A stretch of 64,000 nt of DNA from JABSSA01 sp039960995 (GTDB lineage: Bacteria; Pseudomonadota; Alphaproteobacteria; Rhodobacterales; Rhodobacteraceae): the NCBI GenBank assembly GCA_039960995.1, contig JBDVKF010000032.1, positions 62,001 to 126,000 of the forward strand, in the 5' to 3' direction. The stretch's first letter is position 1, and every line of letters starts with the position of its first letter. Shown here piece after piece: positions 1-8,239 of the stretch. Below the pieces are notes generated by a model that made no database searches, was not told the DNA's origin, and saw nothing but the letters and a program-made list of their open reading frames with translations. A program made the position numbers and the translations under genes.

Positions 1-273
1 ACAACCGATGGCGGTTCTAAGCTCTCCTTTGTGGATGCTATTCGTGAAACAGGTGCATCCTGCGCGCATACAGCCGTGATTTTCTATTACGGCATTTTCC
101 CAGACACCGAAAAAACACTGGGCGATCATGGAATCGCATTGCATCATTTATGCACGTGGTGGGATGTGCTGGCCGAGGCGAAATCCTCTGGTGCCTTCGA
201 TTCTGAGACCCTCAAAGAGGTCGAGTCGTTCCTAAATGATCCTCGAAAGTGGCAAAACGCGCGGGCGAAATAA
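1..273 (+). CDS. pyrE: Orotate phosphoribosyltransferase, C-terminal part (cut by window edge)
   Basis: The frame is open from the first base, so the start lies outside the window. The visible 90 residues begin TTDGGSKL and contain the stretch HTAVIFYYGIFP followed by LHHLCTWWDVL, which I recognise as the end of the alphaproteobacterial orotate phosphoribosyltransferase. The enzyme joins orotate to PRPP to make OMP in pyrimidine synthesis. TTDGG is the end of the PRPP-binding loop. pyrE just upstream of dnaB is a usual order in Rhodobacterales. The 276 bases up to dnaB hold no gene. Confidence 0.9.
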   Translation, partial: TTDGGSKLSFVDAIRETGASCAHTAVIFYYGIFPDTEKTLGDHGIALHHLCTWWDVLAEAKSSGAFDSETLKEVESFLNDPRKWQNARAK

Positions 274-549
274 CGAAATTACCCGCTCAGGTTTAACAAT
301 CAGCGATGACTGTGGATGTCTTGACCGAATCTGTGGACAGTCACCAGTGGACATCCTGTGTACAATAACGATTCTTTAACACATGACGAACAACATATGG
401 TAAGGTTGACCTCACTAGACGCATAATCTGGATTTCAACTTGGGGGTTTACAGGCTTATCCCCAAGGACATCCCCAAAGATGTTCTATATTTCCAGACAT
501 GCGAAGATGTGTCACGAGCCTTCCACGGGGCAGACTTCAGGGGTGAGCA

Positions 550-2046
550 GTGAACGAAATAGCAGCCATTAATCCGACTGGCGCGGCAATCCAAGACGCA
601 GAAACGATGCCGCATTCGATCGAAGCGGAACAGCAGCTGCTTGGCGCGATTTTGACCAACAATGATGTCTATGACCGCGTGGCTGCAATTATCGGCCCCA
701 AACACTTTTACGATCCAGTCCATGCACGCATTTTCGACATCGCGTCTGCACGGATCGCTAAAAACAATCTGGCCAGCCCTGTAACGCTGAAGGCGTTCAT
801 GGAAGACGACGAAGGGCTCAAAGAACTGGGCGGCCCCGCGTATTTGGCCCGCTTGGCAGGTGCTGCCGTGTCAGCATTTGCGGTGCGCGATTACGCTCAA
901 ATGATCTATGATCTGGCGGTGCGTCGTGACCTTATCAATCTGGGCCGAGATATTTCAGCGAAGGCCTCCAAGGTTGATGTCAGCTCTGAACCCAAAGAAC
1001 AGATCGTCGAAGCCGAACAAGCGCTGTACAAACTGGCCGAACAAGGCACGACAGAAGGCGGATTTCAGAGCTTTCTCAAAGCTGTAACAGACGCTGTTAA
1101 TGTCGCCAATGCCGCGTATCAACGCGAAGGCGGCCTTGCAGGCATTTCCACCGGACTGATGGATATGGACAAAAAGCTTGGCGGTTTGCACCCCTCAGAT
1201 TTGTTGATCCTCGCCGGTCGCCCCTCAATGGGAAAGACCTCGCTTGCGACCAATATCGCGTTCAATATTGCGAAAGCCTTCAAAAAAGGCGTCAAACCGG
1301 ACGGATCAGAAGGCGCAATCGAAGGCGGCGTTGTCGGGTTTTACTCGCTGGAGATGAGCGCGGAACAATTGGCGGCACGGATTTTGTCAGAAGCGGCTGA
1401 AATCCCATCCGAAAACATCCGCCGCGGTGACATGACCGAAACCGAATTCCGACGCTTTGTGGACGCGGCCAAAGCGCTTGAGGCCTGTCCACTCTATATC
1501 GATGACACGCCGGCGATCCCAATTGCTCAACTGGCCGCCCGTGCCCGCCGTCTAAAACGTACACACGGGCTTGATGTGTTGATCGTGGATTATTTGCAGC
1601 TGGTGCGCGGCGTGGCCGAAAACCGGGTTCAGGAAATCGGTGAGATTTCCATGGGCCTGAAAGCCATCGCCAAGGAATTGAACATCCCCGTCATCGCGCT
1701 GTCCCAGCTGTCTCGTCAGGTCGAAAATCGCGAAGACAAACGTCCTCAACTGTCGGATCTTCGTGAATCAGGCTCTATTGAGCAAGACGCAGACGTCGTC
1801 ATGTTTGTGTTCCGAGAAGAATATTACAAAGAACGCGAAAAACCCGGTGATCACGATCTGGATGCCATGGCCTCGTGGCAAGAAGAAATGGAACGCTTGC
1901 ATGGACGCGCCGAAGTTATCATCGGCAAGCAGCGCCATGGCCCGATTGGCACCGTAGACCTCAGCTTTGAAGGTCGTTTCACGCGCTTTGGAAACCTTGT
2001 GCAACCTTGGCAGCAAAACGGTGGCAGCAACGATACCGGTTTTTGA
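550..2046 (+). CDS. dnaB: Replicative DNA helicase DnaB
   Basis: 498 residues, the usual DnaB length. The N-terminal domain starts with the typical PHSIEAEQQLLGAIL (about residues 21-35). The RecA-like helicase core has Walker A GRPSMGKTS near residue 222, Walker B LIVDYLQL near 345, and the SQLSRQVE(N)R region followed by SDLRESGSIEQDADVV. The hexamer unwinds DNA ahead of the replisome in the 5'-3' direction and interacts with primase DnaG. The start is GTG at 550, which gives the expected N-terminus. No intein is present. The gene appears to stand alone, behind pyrE. Confidence 0.97.
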   Translation: MNEIAAINPTGAAIQDAETMPHSIEAEQQLLGAILTNNDVYDRVAAIIGPKHFYDPVHARIFDIASARIAKNNLASPVTLKAFMEDDEGLKELGGPAYLARLAGAAVSAFAVRDYAQMIYDLAVRRDLINLGRDISAKASKVDVSSEPKEQIVEAEQALYKLAEQGTTEGGFQSFLKAVTDAVNVANAAYQREGGLAGISTGLMDMDKKLGGLHPSDLLILAGRPSMGKTSLATNIAFNIAKAFKKGVKPDGSEGAIEGGVVGFYSLEMSAEQLAARILSEAAEIPSENIRRGDMTETEFRRFVDAAKALEACPLYIDDTPAIPIAQLAARARRLKRTHGLDVLIVDYLQLVRGVAENRVQEIGEISMGLKAIAKELNIPVIALSQLSRQVENREDKRPQLSDLRESGSIEQDADVVMFVFREEYYKEREKPGDHDLDAMASWQEEMERLHGRAEVIIGKQRHGPIGTVDLSFEGRFTRFGNLVQPWQQNGGSNDTGF

Positions 2047-2117
2047 CCTAATTTCCGGCAACCGCGCGCGTATTTGTGACTTTACAGATGCGCACCTTGT
2101 CTGAAACCAATTGTGGT

Positions 2118-2909
2118 ATGCGTTTTATTCTCGCTCTCATACTTGTGTGGTGGCCAATTCTCGGCGCTGCGCAAACGACCGAAGTCGATGTCGAATTGGT
2201 TCTTGCCGTCGATGTCTCGCGCTCAATGGAACCTTGGGAATTGGAAATTCAAAGACGCGGCTATGCCGAAGCCCTGCGCAGTGACGCGGTTTGGGCAGCT
2301 ATTCAACGCGGATTGTTGCAACGAATTGCGATCACTTATGTCGAATGGGCTGGCTTTGGGACGCAACGCATTATCGTTCCGTGGACATTGATCGAAACCC
2401 GAAAAGATGCGGAGCAAGTAGCCGACAAGGTGACAGCACATTTTGACGAAGGATTGCGCAGGACATCCGTTACCTCCGCTCTCGATTATTCAGCGTATCT
2501 GATCAAACAGAATGAATATGATGGCTTGCGGCGTGTCATTGATATTTCGGGCGATGGTCCGAACAATTCCGGCGGAACGGTTTCCACAGCCCGAGACGCT
2601 ATCGTTGCTCAGGGTATCACGATAAACGGCTTGCCTTTGATGACCCACAACCCAAACGGGCCTTATGCGCGTTGGGGTATTCCGGATTTGGACGTTTATT
2701 ACCAGTCCTGCGTCATCGGTGGCCCCGGCGCATTCGTTATACCCGTCGACGATTGGGACAATTTCGCTGATGCTGTGCGTCGCAAACTTGTTTTGGAAAT
2801 TGCCCAAGACCCACTGCCGATCTGGCGGGTTCAATCGCAAACCTCATACAATTGCCGCATCGGCGAAGAAATCTGGCGGCGCAACATGGATCTGATGACA
2901 CTGCCCTAA
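2118..2909 (+). CDS. Secreted DUF1194 / von Willebrand factor A-like protein
   Basis: 263 residues from ATG 2118. The frame is open upstream to GTG 2076, but 2118 gives a clean signal peptide (MRFILALILVWWPILGAAQ) followed by the mature start TTEVDVELVLAVDVSRSM. DVSRS is the metal-ion-dependent adhesion site motif of vWA domains, and RVIDISGDGPNNSGG further on supports the fold. The family is DUF1194, common in Rhodobacterales and predicted periplasmic or extracellular; its function is unknown. The gene is probably monocistronic and is followed by a hairpin. Confidence 0.85.
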   Translation: MRFILALILVWWPILGAAQTTEVDVELVLAVDVSRSMEPWELEIQRRGYAEALRSDAVWAAIQRGLLQRIAITYVEWAGFGTQRIIVPWTLIETRKDAEQVADKVTAHFDEGLRRTSVTSALDYSAYLIKQNEYDGLRRVIDISGDGPNNSGGTVSTARDAIVAQGITINGLPLMTHNPNGPYARWGIPDLDVYYQSCVIGGPGAFVIPVDDWDNFADAVRRKLVLEIAQDPLPIWRVQSQTSYNCRIGEEIWRRNMDLMTLP

Positions 2910-2950
2910 TCCAACTCGAGGGTGGGCGGATTTTAAGAGGACGGGGTTTC

Positions 2951-2970
2951 AAAAGGGGTCTGCCCCTTTT
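2951..2970. terminator. Hairpin, likely bidirectional terminator
   Basis: Perfect 8-bp inverted repeat AAAAGGGG / CCCCTTTT with the 4-nt loop TCTG. It has A and T runs on its flanks, so it could act on both strands. It sits between the convergent DUF1194 gene (+) and the hydroxylase pseudogene (-). A second, weaker hairpin (CCCGT, loop TTGA, ACGGG) lies at 3047-3060, eight bases beyond the stop of the minus-strand gene. Confidence 0.7.
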
Positions 2971-3068
2971 GGCCTGCGTGGTGAACGCAAAACATCATAT
3001 GCGCGCATCGCGCGCGCCGTTTGGGTCAGGTTCGCCGATTAACTTTCCCGTTTGAACGGGTGCAACAA

Positions 3069-4208
3069 CTAGCGCCAATACCCTTTTGGCACGTTGTCAC
3101 CAACCACACCGTAATATTCTGGCCAATCCTCTGTCGGCAAATGATGTGTGCCGAACAACCAGTCGTAAATCGGGAAATGTGACGCATAGTTGATATCAAT
3201 CGCGTCCCGATCACTGCCATGGTGCCAATGGTGGAATCGCGGCGTCACGAAAAACCGTTCAACAAATCCAAAGTGCAATCCAACATTGACGTGGGTGAAG
3301 GACGAATAAAAATACACAATCAGCAAATACCCTTGGATCGCTTCAGGCTGAAAGCCCAACGAGAACATTGGGATCGCAGCAAGGCCACGCTAGATCGCGA
3401 TTTCAATGATGTGCATGCGCGCGCCAGCCAACCAATCCATCTGTTTGGTTGAATGGTGAATCGAATGGAATCGCCACAGAACGGGAAAGGTGTGAAACGC
3501 GCGATGAACCCAATATTGCACAAAATCTGTCGCAGCCATGATGATCACGACCTGCAACCAGAATGGGATGGCTGAGATCGCTTCGCGAGTCCCTGTAAGA
3601 TCAAAAAGTCCGTTGACGATATTCGTGGGCGCCAACGTCGAAAACCCCAGAACCTGCACCAACATCGAGCTGATCAGGTAATAAAACATGTCTTCTTGCC
3701 ATTCCGGGCGAAAGACCGTTTGCGCCCCACGGGCTGGAAACACACGTTCGAACGGCAAGAATAGAAACCCAACGAAAAGGACGTTAATCACAAAATAGTC
3801 GAGCCCAAAATAAAGCGATTGCCGTGACACACCAATATCTCCGCCCGCGCCAGTCCCCAAAAGGGACGCTGTGACGACGATGGCCAATCCTGTCCATCCC
3901 AACAATTTGCGCCGACACAATATCACGCTCAAAATCGAAAGAACGTATCCCAACAACAAAACCAAGCGCAGCGCCGTTGTAAGCGACCCGCTTTCAAGGA
4001 CCACTGCCAATTCTGGCATCGTGAATGTTTCCGGAAAATTGCGTACGATGACCAAGGCCAGCCCAGCCAATCCAGCCAAAATTGACAATGTGCCAGACAG
4101 CCACCCACTGCCCAAAGGGCGCTTTTCGCGGGGTCGCTCAAACTCTGCCACCAACTTTGAGATCAATCCCGCGACATTCACTCCTATGCTCAGGAATTTC
4201 CCTGTCAT
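3069..4208 (-). pseudogene. Sterol desaturase / fatty acid hydroxylase family protein, interrupted by an in-frame amber codon
   Basis: Two open stretches in the same frame, 272 residues (4208 down to 3393) and about 106 residues (3389 down to 3069), are separated only by TAG at 3390-3392. Together they make one 379-codon protein with N-terminal membrane segments and three histidine boxes of the di-iron fatty acid hydroxylase superfamily: HRAFH and HSIHH before the stop, HHWHH after it. The last box is needed for metal binding, so the truncated product should be inactive unless the stop is read through. Both halves look well conserved, which points to a recent nonsense mutation or a base-call error. 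Confidence 0.85.
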
Positions 4209-4326
4209 TGGCCGCTACCTGCTGGCGCGCACAAAAACACAGACGTGCGCACGGATACAAGCAAGGAAATCCTCGCCCAAGCAAGCCCCCTCTTGACGCG
4301 CGCACGCATCCTGTCATGAACCCCTT

Positions 4327-5361
4327 ATGGGTACTGCAACTTTGACCATAGACCTTCAGGCTGTTGCGCGAAATTGGCGCAATCTAGATGCCAAATCGAA
4401 TTGCGAAACCGCTGCAGTGGTTAAGGCCAACGCGTATGGCCTTGGCGCGCCGTCGGTTGCGCGTGCTTTGGCCCGTGCAGGCGCGCGCACGTTCTTCGTT
4501 GCGACCGCTGAGGAAGGCGCACGTTTACGCGCCACTTTGGGTCTTGGGCCTGCAATCTATGTTTTTTCGGGCCATATGCTTGGAGATACAGCATTGTGCC
4601 GAGATGCCCGTCTGACACCAATCCTCAATTCTGTGGATCAGATGCTGCGCCATGTCGAAGCGTTACCCGGTCACCCGTTTGGGATTCAGCTAGACAGCGG
4701 CATGAACCGTTTGGGGATGGAGCCCGCAGAATGGGAAGCGATCCGAACCATCGCAGTGGCGCAACGTCCAACTTTGATCATGTCCCATTTGGCATGTGCC
4801 GATGACCCCGCTCACCCAATGAATGCAATCCAACTTGAGACGTTTCGCGCAATGACCGACGAGCTTGAGATTCCGCGATCTCTGGCTGCAACCGGTGGCG
4901 TATTGCTGGGCGAACAATATCATTTTGACATGACCCGTCCGGGTGTCGGTCTTTATGGTGGTCTGCCTAATGTCGACGCACATCCCGTTGTCACGTTGGA
5001 TATCCCCGTTATTCAGGTGCGCGATGTCGCTGTCGGAGAAACCGTTGGCTACGGCAACACATGGACTGCGAAACGACCAACACGCGCCGCTACAATTTCT
5101 GCCGGATATGCTGATGGGCTGATCCGCGCAATGGGACCCAAAGCGCATCTGCACGCAGGCGACATACCTTGCCCCGTTTTGGGTCGCGTTTCGATGGACC
5201 TGATCAGTGTGGACGTCACTGATTTGGGCGAAGATCCTGATAATCTCCAACTGCTGGGCGCGCATCAATCCGTAGACACCGCCGCAGATTTTGCTGGAAC
5301 AATTGGATATGAAATCCTGACCTCTCTTGGCGCACGTTATAATCGAGTTTACTCTGAATGA
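4327..5361 (+). CDS. alr: Alanine racemase
   Basis: 344 residues, slightly short for the family (about 350-380). The PLP-binding lysine is K33 in VVKANAYGLG, and the catalytic tyrosine is in TISAGYADG near residue 260. GRVSMDL near 288 is the third typical motif. The enzyme interconverts L- and D-alanine in the cytoplasm for peptidoglycan synthesis. The stop codon overlaps the start of the next gene (ATGA), so alr is probably co-translated with the MlaE/MlaF pair. Both sets of functions concern the cell envelope. Confidence 0.95.
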   Translation: MGTATLTIDLQAVARNWRNLDAKSNCETAAVVKANAYGLGAPSVARALARAGARTFFVATAEEGARLRATLGLGPAIYVFSGHMLGDTALCRDARLTPILNSVDQMLRHVEALPGHPFGIQLDSGMNRLGMEPAEWEAIRTIAVAQRPTLIMSHLACADDPAHPMNAIQLETFRAMTDELEIPRSLAATGGVLLGEQYHFDMTRPGVGLYGGLPNVDAHPVVTLDIPVIQVRDVAVGETVGYGNTWTAKRPTRAATISAGYADGLIRAMGPKAHLHAGDIPCPVLGRVSMDLISVDVTDLGEDPDNLQLLGAHQSVDTAADFAGTIGYEILTSLGARYNRVYSE

Positions 5362-6131
5362 ACCTCTTGGCGCATATTGGTCGGGCTGCTCTTGGCGTTT
5401 TGGCCCGCATTGGACGCATCGCCATTTTTGCATGGGGCACCCTGACACATCTGTTCCGCCCGCCCTTTTACACACGCGAATGGCTTGTCGCCTTGTTCAA
5501 TATTGGCTGGCTATCCCTACCGGTTGTCGGGCTCACGGCCATCTTTACCGGCGGGGCCCTCGCCCTGCAGATTTACGCCGGCGGCGCCCGCTTTAACGCC
5601 GAAGCCGTCGTCCCGCAGATTGTAGCCATCGGGATGGTGCGCGAACTTGGGCCTGTTCTAGTTGGTCTTATGATCGCGGCGCGTGTCACATCTTCAATCG
5701 CCGCAGAGATTGCCACGATGAAGGTCACGGAACAAATTGATGCTTTGGTGACCTTATCAACGCATCCGATGAAATATCTGACGGTGCCACGGGTTCTGGC
5801 CGCAACCTTGGTGGTTCCCCTTCTTGTCGGCGTTGGCGATGTGATCGGCATTTTTGGTGGATATGCCGTTGCGACCGGAACGCTGGGGTTTAATGCAGCG
5901 ACCTATGTTCAAAACACAGTGGACTTCCTTGAACTGCGCGACATCAGCTCATCATTGGCCAAGGGTGCTGTTTTTGGCTTTATCGCTGCCTTAATGGGCT
6001 GCTATTTTGGGATGCAATCAGGACGTGGCGCACAAGGTGTGGGGGCCGCCACGAAAGGGTCAGTTGAGGCAGCCGCCGTGTTGATCCTTGCCGCAAACTT
6101 CGTTCTGACCGGAGTGTTCTTTTCGCTATGA
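5358..6131 (+). CDS. mlaE: MlaE-family ABC transporter permease
   Basis: 257 residues, the usual MlaE length, with five or six hydrophobic segments. The typical core GLTAIFTGGALALQ, then VRELGPVLVGLMIAARV and SSIAAEIATMKVTEQIDAL, identifies the permease of the Mla lipid-transport system. This system moves phospholipid between outer and inner membranes. It starts on the ATGA overlap with alr and ends on an ATGA overlap with the ATPase. No MlaD, MlaC or MlaB gene follows, so those partners must be encoded elsewhere. Confidence 0.93.
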   Translation: MNLLAHIGRAALGVLARIGRIAIFAWGTLTHLFRPPFYTREWLVALFNIGWLSLPVVGLTAIFTGGALALQIYAGGARFNAEAVVPQIVAIGMVRELGPVLVGLMIAARVTSSIAAEIATMKVTEQIDALVTLSTHPMKYLTVPRVLAATLVVPLLVGVGDVIGIFGGYAVATGTLGFNAATYVQNTVDFLELRDISSSLAKGAVFGFIAALMGCYFGMQSGRGAQGVGAATKGSVEAAAVLILAANFVLTGVFFSL

Positions 6132-6874
6132 TCACGCTTTCCCAAGTCAGCAAGTCCTTTGGTCCGAACCACGTTTTGCGCGGCGTCGATCTGAACATCG
6201 AAAAAGGCACATCAATGGTCATAATCGGGGGATCGGGCACCGGTAAATCTGTGATGTTAAAAGCAATTCTTGGCCTCATCCCGCCAGACAGCGGTCACAT
6301 AACGGTCGATGGCCTGAATGTTGACAGCGGTGATCGTGACGCCTTTCTTGCGCGCTTTGGCATGTTGTTTCAGGGCGCTGCGCTATTTGACAGCCTGCCC
6401 GTTTGGCAAAATGTCGCCTTTCGCCTGTTACGCGGATCTTTGAAACGCTCAAAAGCGGACGCCAAAGACATCGCCATCGATAAATTGCGACGCGTCGGGC
6501 TGACAGCAGATGTGGCGGACCGCCTGCCTGCAGAATTGTCAGGCGGTATGCAAAAACGAGTCGGCCTCGCGCGGGCCATCGCGGCCGACCCGGAAATCAT
6601 CTTTTTTGATGAACCCACAACCGGGCTTGATCCGATCATGGCTGGCGTCATCAATGATCTGATCCGCGAGATCGTGACAGAAATGGGCGCAACCGCCATG
6701 ACCATCACCCATGACATGACCTCAGTGCGCGCAATTGCCGACAATATCGCAATGCTACACGGTGGAAAAATTCGCTGGACCGGCCCGGTGGCCGACATGG
6801 ACGAATCTAATGATCCATATGTCGATCAATTCATCCACGGCCGAGCTGAAGGTCCAATTGAGGCTGTGCGCTAA
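6128..6874 (+). CDS. mlaF: MlaF-type ABC transporter ATP-binding protein
   Basis: 248 residues. Walker A is GGSGTGKS near residue 35, the signature is LSGGMQKRVGLARAI near 137, Walker B is IIFFDEPTTGLDP, and the switch histidine is in TITHDM. The form LSGGMQKRV is typical of the Mla branch of ABC ATPases. It powers the MlaE permease that precedes it. The four-base overlap with mlaE implies translational coupling. The gene ends 28 bases before the convergent minus-strand gene, with no obvious terminator between them. Confidence 0.93.
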   Translation: MITLSQVSKSFGPNHVLRGVDLNIEKGTSMVIIGGSGTGKSVMLKAILGLIPPDSGHITVDGLNVDSGDRDAFLARFGMLFQGAALFDSLPVWQNVAFRLLRGSLKRSKADAKDIAIDKLRRVGLTADVADRLPAELSGGMQKRVGLARAIAADPEIIFFDEPTTGLDPIMAGVINDLIREIVTEMGATAMTITHDMTSVRAIADNIAMLHGGKIRWTGPVADMDESNDPYVDQFIHGRAEGPIEAVR

Positions 6875-6902
6875 ACCACAGCACCTGACAACCTGTACTT
6901 GA

Positions 6903-7559
6903 TCACCACGTCGCCCAACCACGCCGCAAATACTTCTGGCACCGGCTCGACAAATAAGGCTCAACAACCGCATCAGTCAATTCGCGTTTCTTGAGGTAAT
7001 AGGCCAACGCAGCCCCTCGCGTCTCTTGCGTCAAATACCCGGCCCACCCGCTTTGATCGGCACCTTGCATTTGGAACACGCCAAACCCGGCGATGATCGC
7101 ACAGAGATCGGTGGCCAACTCGTGCATCTCAATACCACCCGGCATTTGATCTTCGAGTCCCCACAATTGGGCATGCATCACCTCATGCGCCATGGTGTTG
7201 ATAAATTCGATCGGTCGCGACATCCTCTCTTGTGCGTATTCAATCATGCGTGCACCTTCGCTTTCGCGATATGTCCCAGCAACTTCTGAATACGATTGAT
7301 ACGAATGCCTAAACTCCTCAGGAAGGCGCTCCAAAGGAACCAAATCTATCGGCAAATCAAACCCGATCAACCCAGTCACATCCGTCAACACAGCTTCGGC
7401 TGTTGCTTGATCCTTGCCTTTTCCAGCTTTGAAAAAAGTCTTGTTCGGCAAAACCGGCCCCTCACAGGTCATGAAATTGGTCTCATACCAATCGAAACAC
7501 TCTGTGATCCAATGCGCCATGTCATCACTAATGGCCGAGGATTTGCGTCTGAAAAACAT
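6903..7559 (-). CDS. Conserved hypothetical protein with zincin-like HExxH motif
   Basis: 218 residues from ATG 7559; the open frame goes on to 7649 but there it runs into the intergenic repeat. HEVMH at residues 125-129 is preceded by FINTMA and followed 16 residues later by HELATD. An HExxH helix with a downstream acidic or His ligand is the pattern of zinc-dependent gluzincins or zincin-like proteins (inference). No signal peptide or membrane segment is seen, so it is probably cytoplasmic. I do not recognise the family. It is convergent with mlaF and divergent from the PqiA-like gene. Confidence 0.75.
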   Translation of the reverse strand: MFFRRKSSAISDDMAHWITECFDWYETNFMTCEGPVLPNKTFFKAGKGKDQATAEAVLTDVTGLIGFDLPIDLVPLERLPEEFRHSYQSYSEVAGTYRESEGARMIEYAQERMSRPIEFINTMAHEVMHAQLWGLEDQMPGGIEMHELATDLCAIIAGFGVFQMQGADQSGWAGYLTQETRGAALAYYLKKRELTDAVVEPYLSSRCQKYLRRGWATW

Positions 7560-7604
7560 GACGCCACTTTTCCATAATCCGAAATCGCATTCAACACATC
7601 CCGG

Positions 7605-7658
7605 GGTCGGTGGGTGGGCGCATTTGACCCTTGGGTCAAACAGAGCCAACCAAAGACC
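7605..7658. repeat. Dispersed intergenic hairpin repeat, copy 1
   Basis: Begins GGTCGGTGGGTGGGCGCA, followed by the perfect inverted repeat TTTGACCC-TT-GGGTCAAA (7623-7640) and CAGAGCCAACCAAAGACC. The outer arms can also pair imperfectly. The same element recurs at 14472-14522 and 24406-24458 in the same orientation. Here it lies between two divergent genes, within the upstream extension of the minus-strand reading frame. Confidence 0.85.
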
Positions 7659-7764
7659 TCACGTACCCCTGTTTGTGCGATTTGCGCAACTCTTTGTCGA
7701 AATCCCGAAGTTGACCTATGAGAATACGCGCATTGCCCCCACATGCTGACGCACAGCCACAAAA

Positions 7765-8223
7765 GTGAACCGAATGTATCGTTACCTTAATCTTGCTCTG
7801 ATGATCGTATTTCCAATTGCTTGGTTTGCGCCTCTCATGCGTGCAGGTATCCCATTGCCTCTGTTCGATCTGAAAGAAATCTCTGTCATTTCCGGCCTGC
7901 AAGCCTTGTGGAAAAGCGATGTTTTCCTGGCTCTTATTGTGACATTCCTTGCGATCTTTTCACCCTTCCTGAAAACAATCGGACTGGCTTGCATCCATTT
8001 TGGCGTGATGCGACGCAAAGCTCTAAAGGCGCTCGAAATCCTCGGAAAGCTCGCAATGGGAGACGTGTTTTTAATTGCTCTTTATATAGTCGTGATCAAA
8101 GGCGTGGGGTTTGCTAAGGTTGAAACCGCTTGGGGGCTGTATCTCTTTACCGCCTGCATCCTTGCGTCGATCTGGATCAGTTGGGCCACGGCTCCCAAAA
8201 CACGTGACACCTCGGACGGATAA
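7765..8223 (+). CDS. Paraquat-inducible protein A (PqiA) domain membrane protein
   Basis: 152 residues with four hydrophobic segments. The ending LEILGKLAMGDVFLIALYIVV is close to the conserved WSMxDVFLxALLV region of PqiA domains. PqiA-like proteins are inner-membrane partners of MCE-domain lipid transporters; this one has a single domain and no adjacent MCE gene. The start is GTG 7765, or ATG 7774 three codons later. It runs just ahead of radA, and the two may be co-transcribed (17 bases apart). Confidence 0.75.
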   Translation: MNRMYRYLNLALMIVFPIAWFAPLMRAGIPLPLFDLKEISVISGLQALWKSDVFLALIVTFLAIFSPFLKTIGLACIHFGVMRRKALKALEILGKLAMGDVFLIALYIVVIKGVGFAKVETAWGLYLFTACILASIWISWATAPKTRDTSDG

Positions 8224-8239
8224 AGGTACCCCCTCGCGC

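Noticed and set aside
300..470. DnaA-box-like words (TGTGGACAG, TTATCCCCA) before dnaB
   Set aside because: Only partial matches to the DnaA box and not clustered; no AT-rich unwinding region, so not called an origin.
4690..5475. 261-codon minus-strand open frame
   Set aside because: Antisense to alr and the start of mlaE; Cys-rich random translation.
7414..7749. Short frames across the first repeat (for example one reading GGWAHLTLG)
   Set aside because: They are translations of the dispersed repeat and of the antisense of the neighbouring gene.
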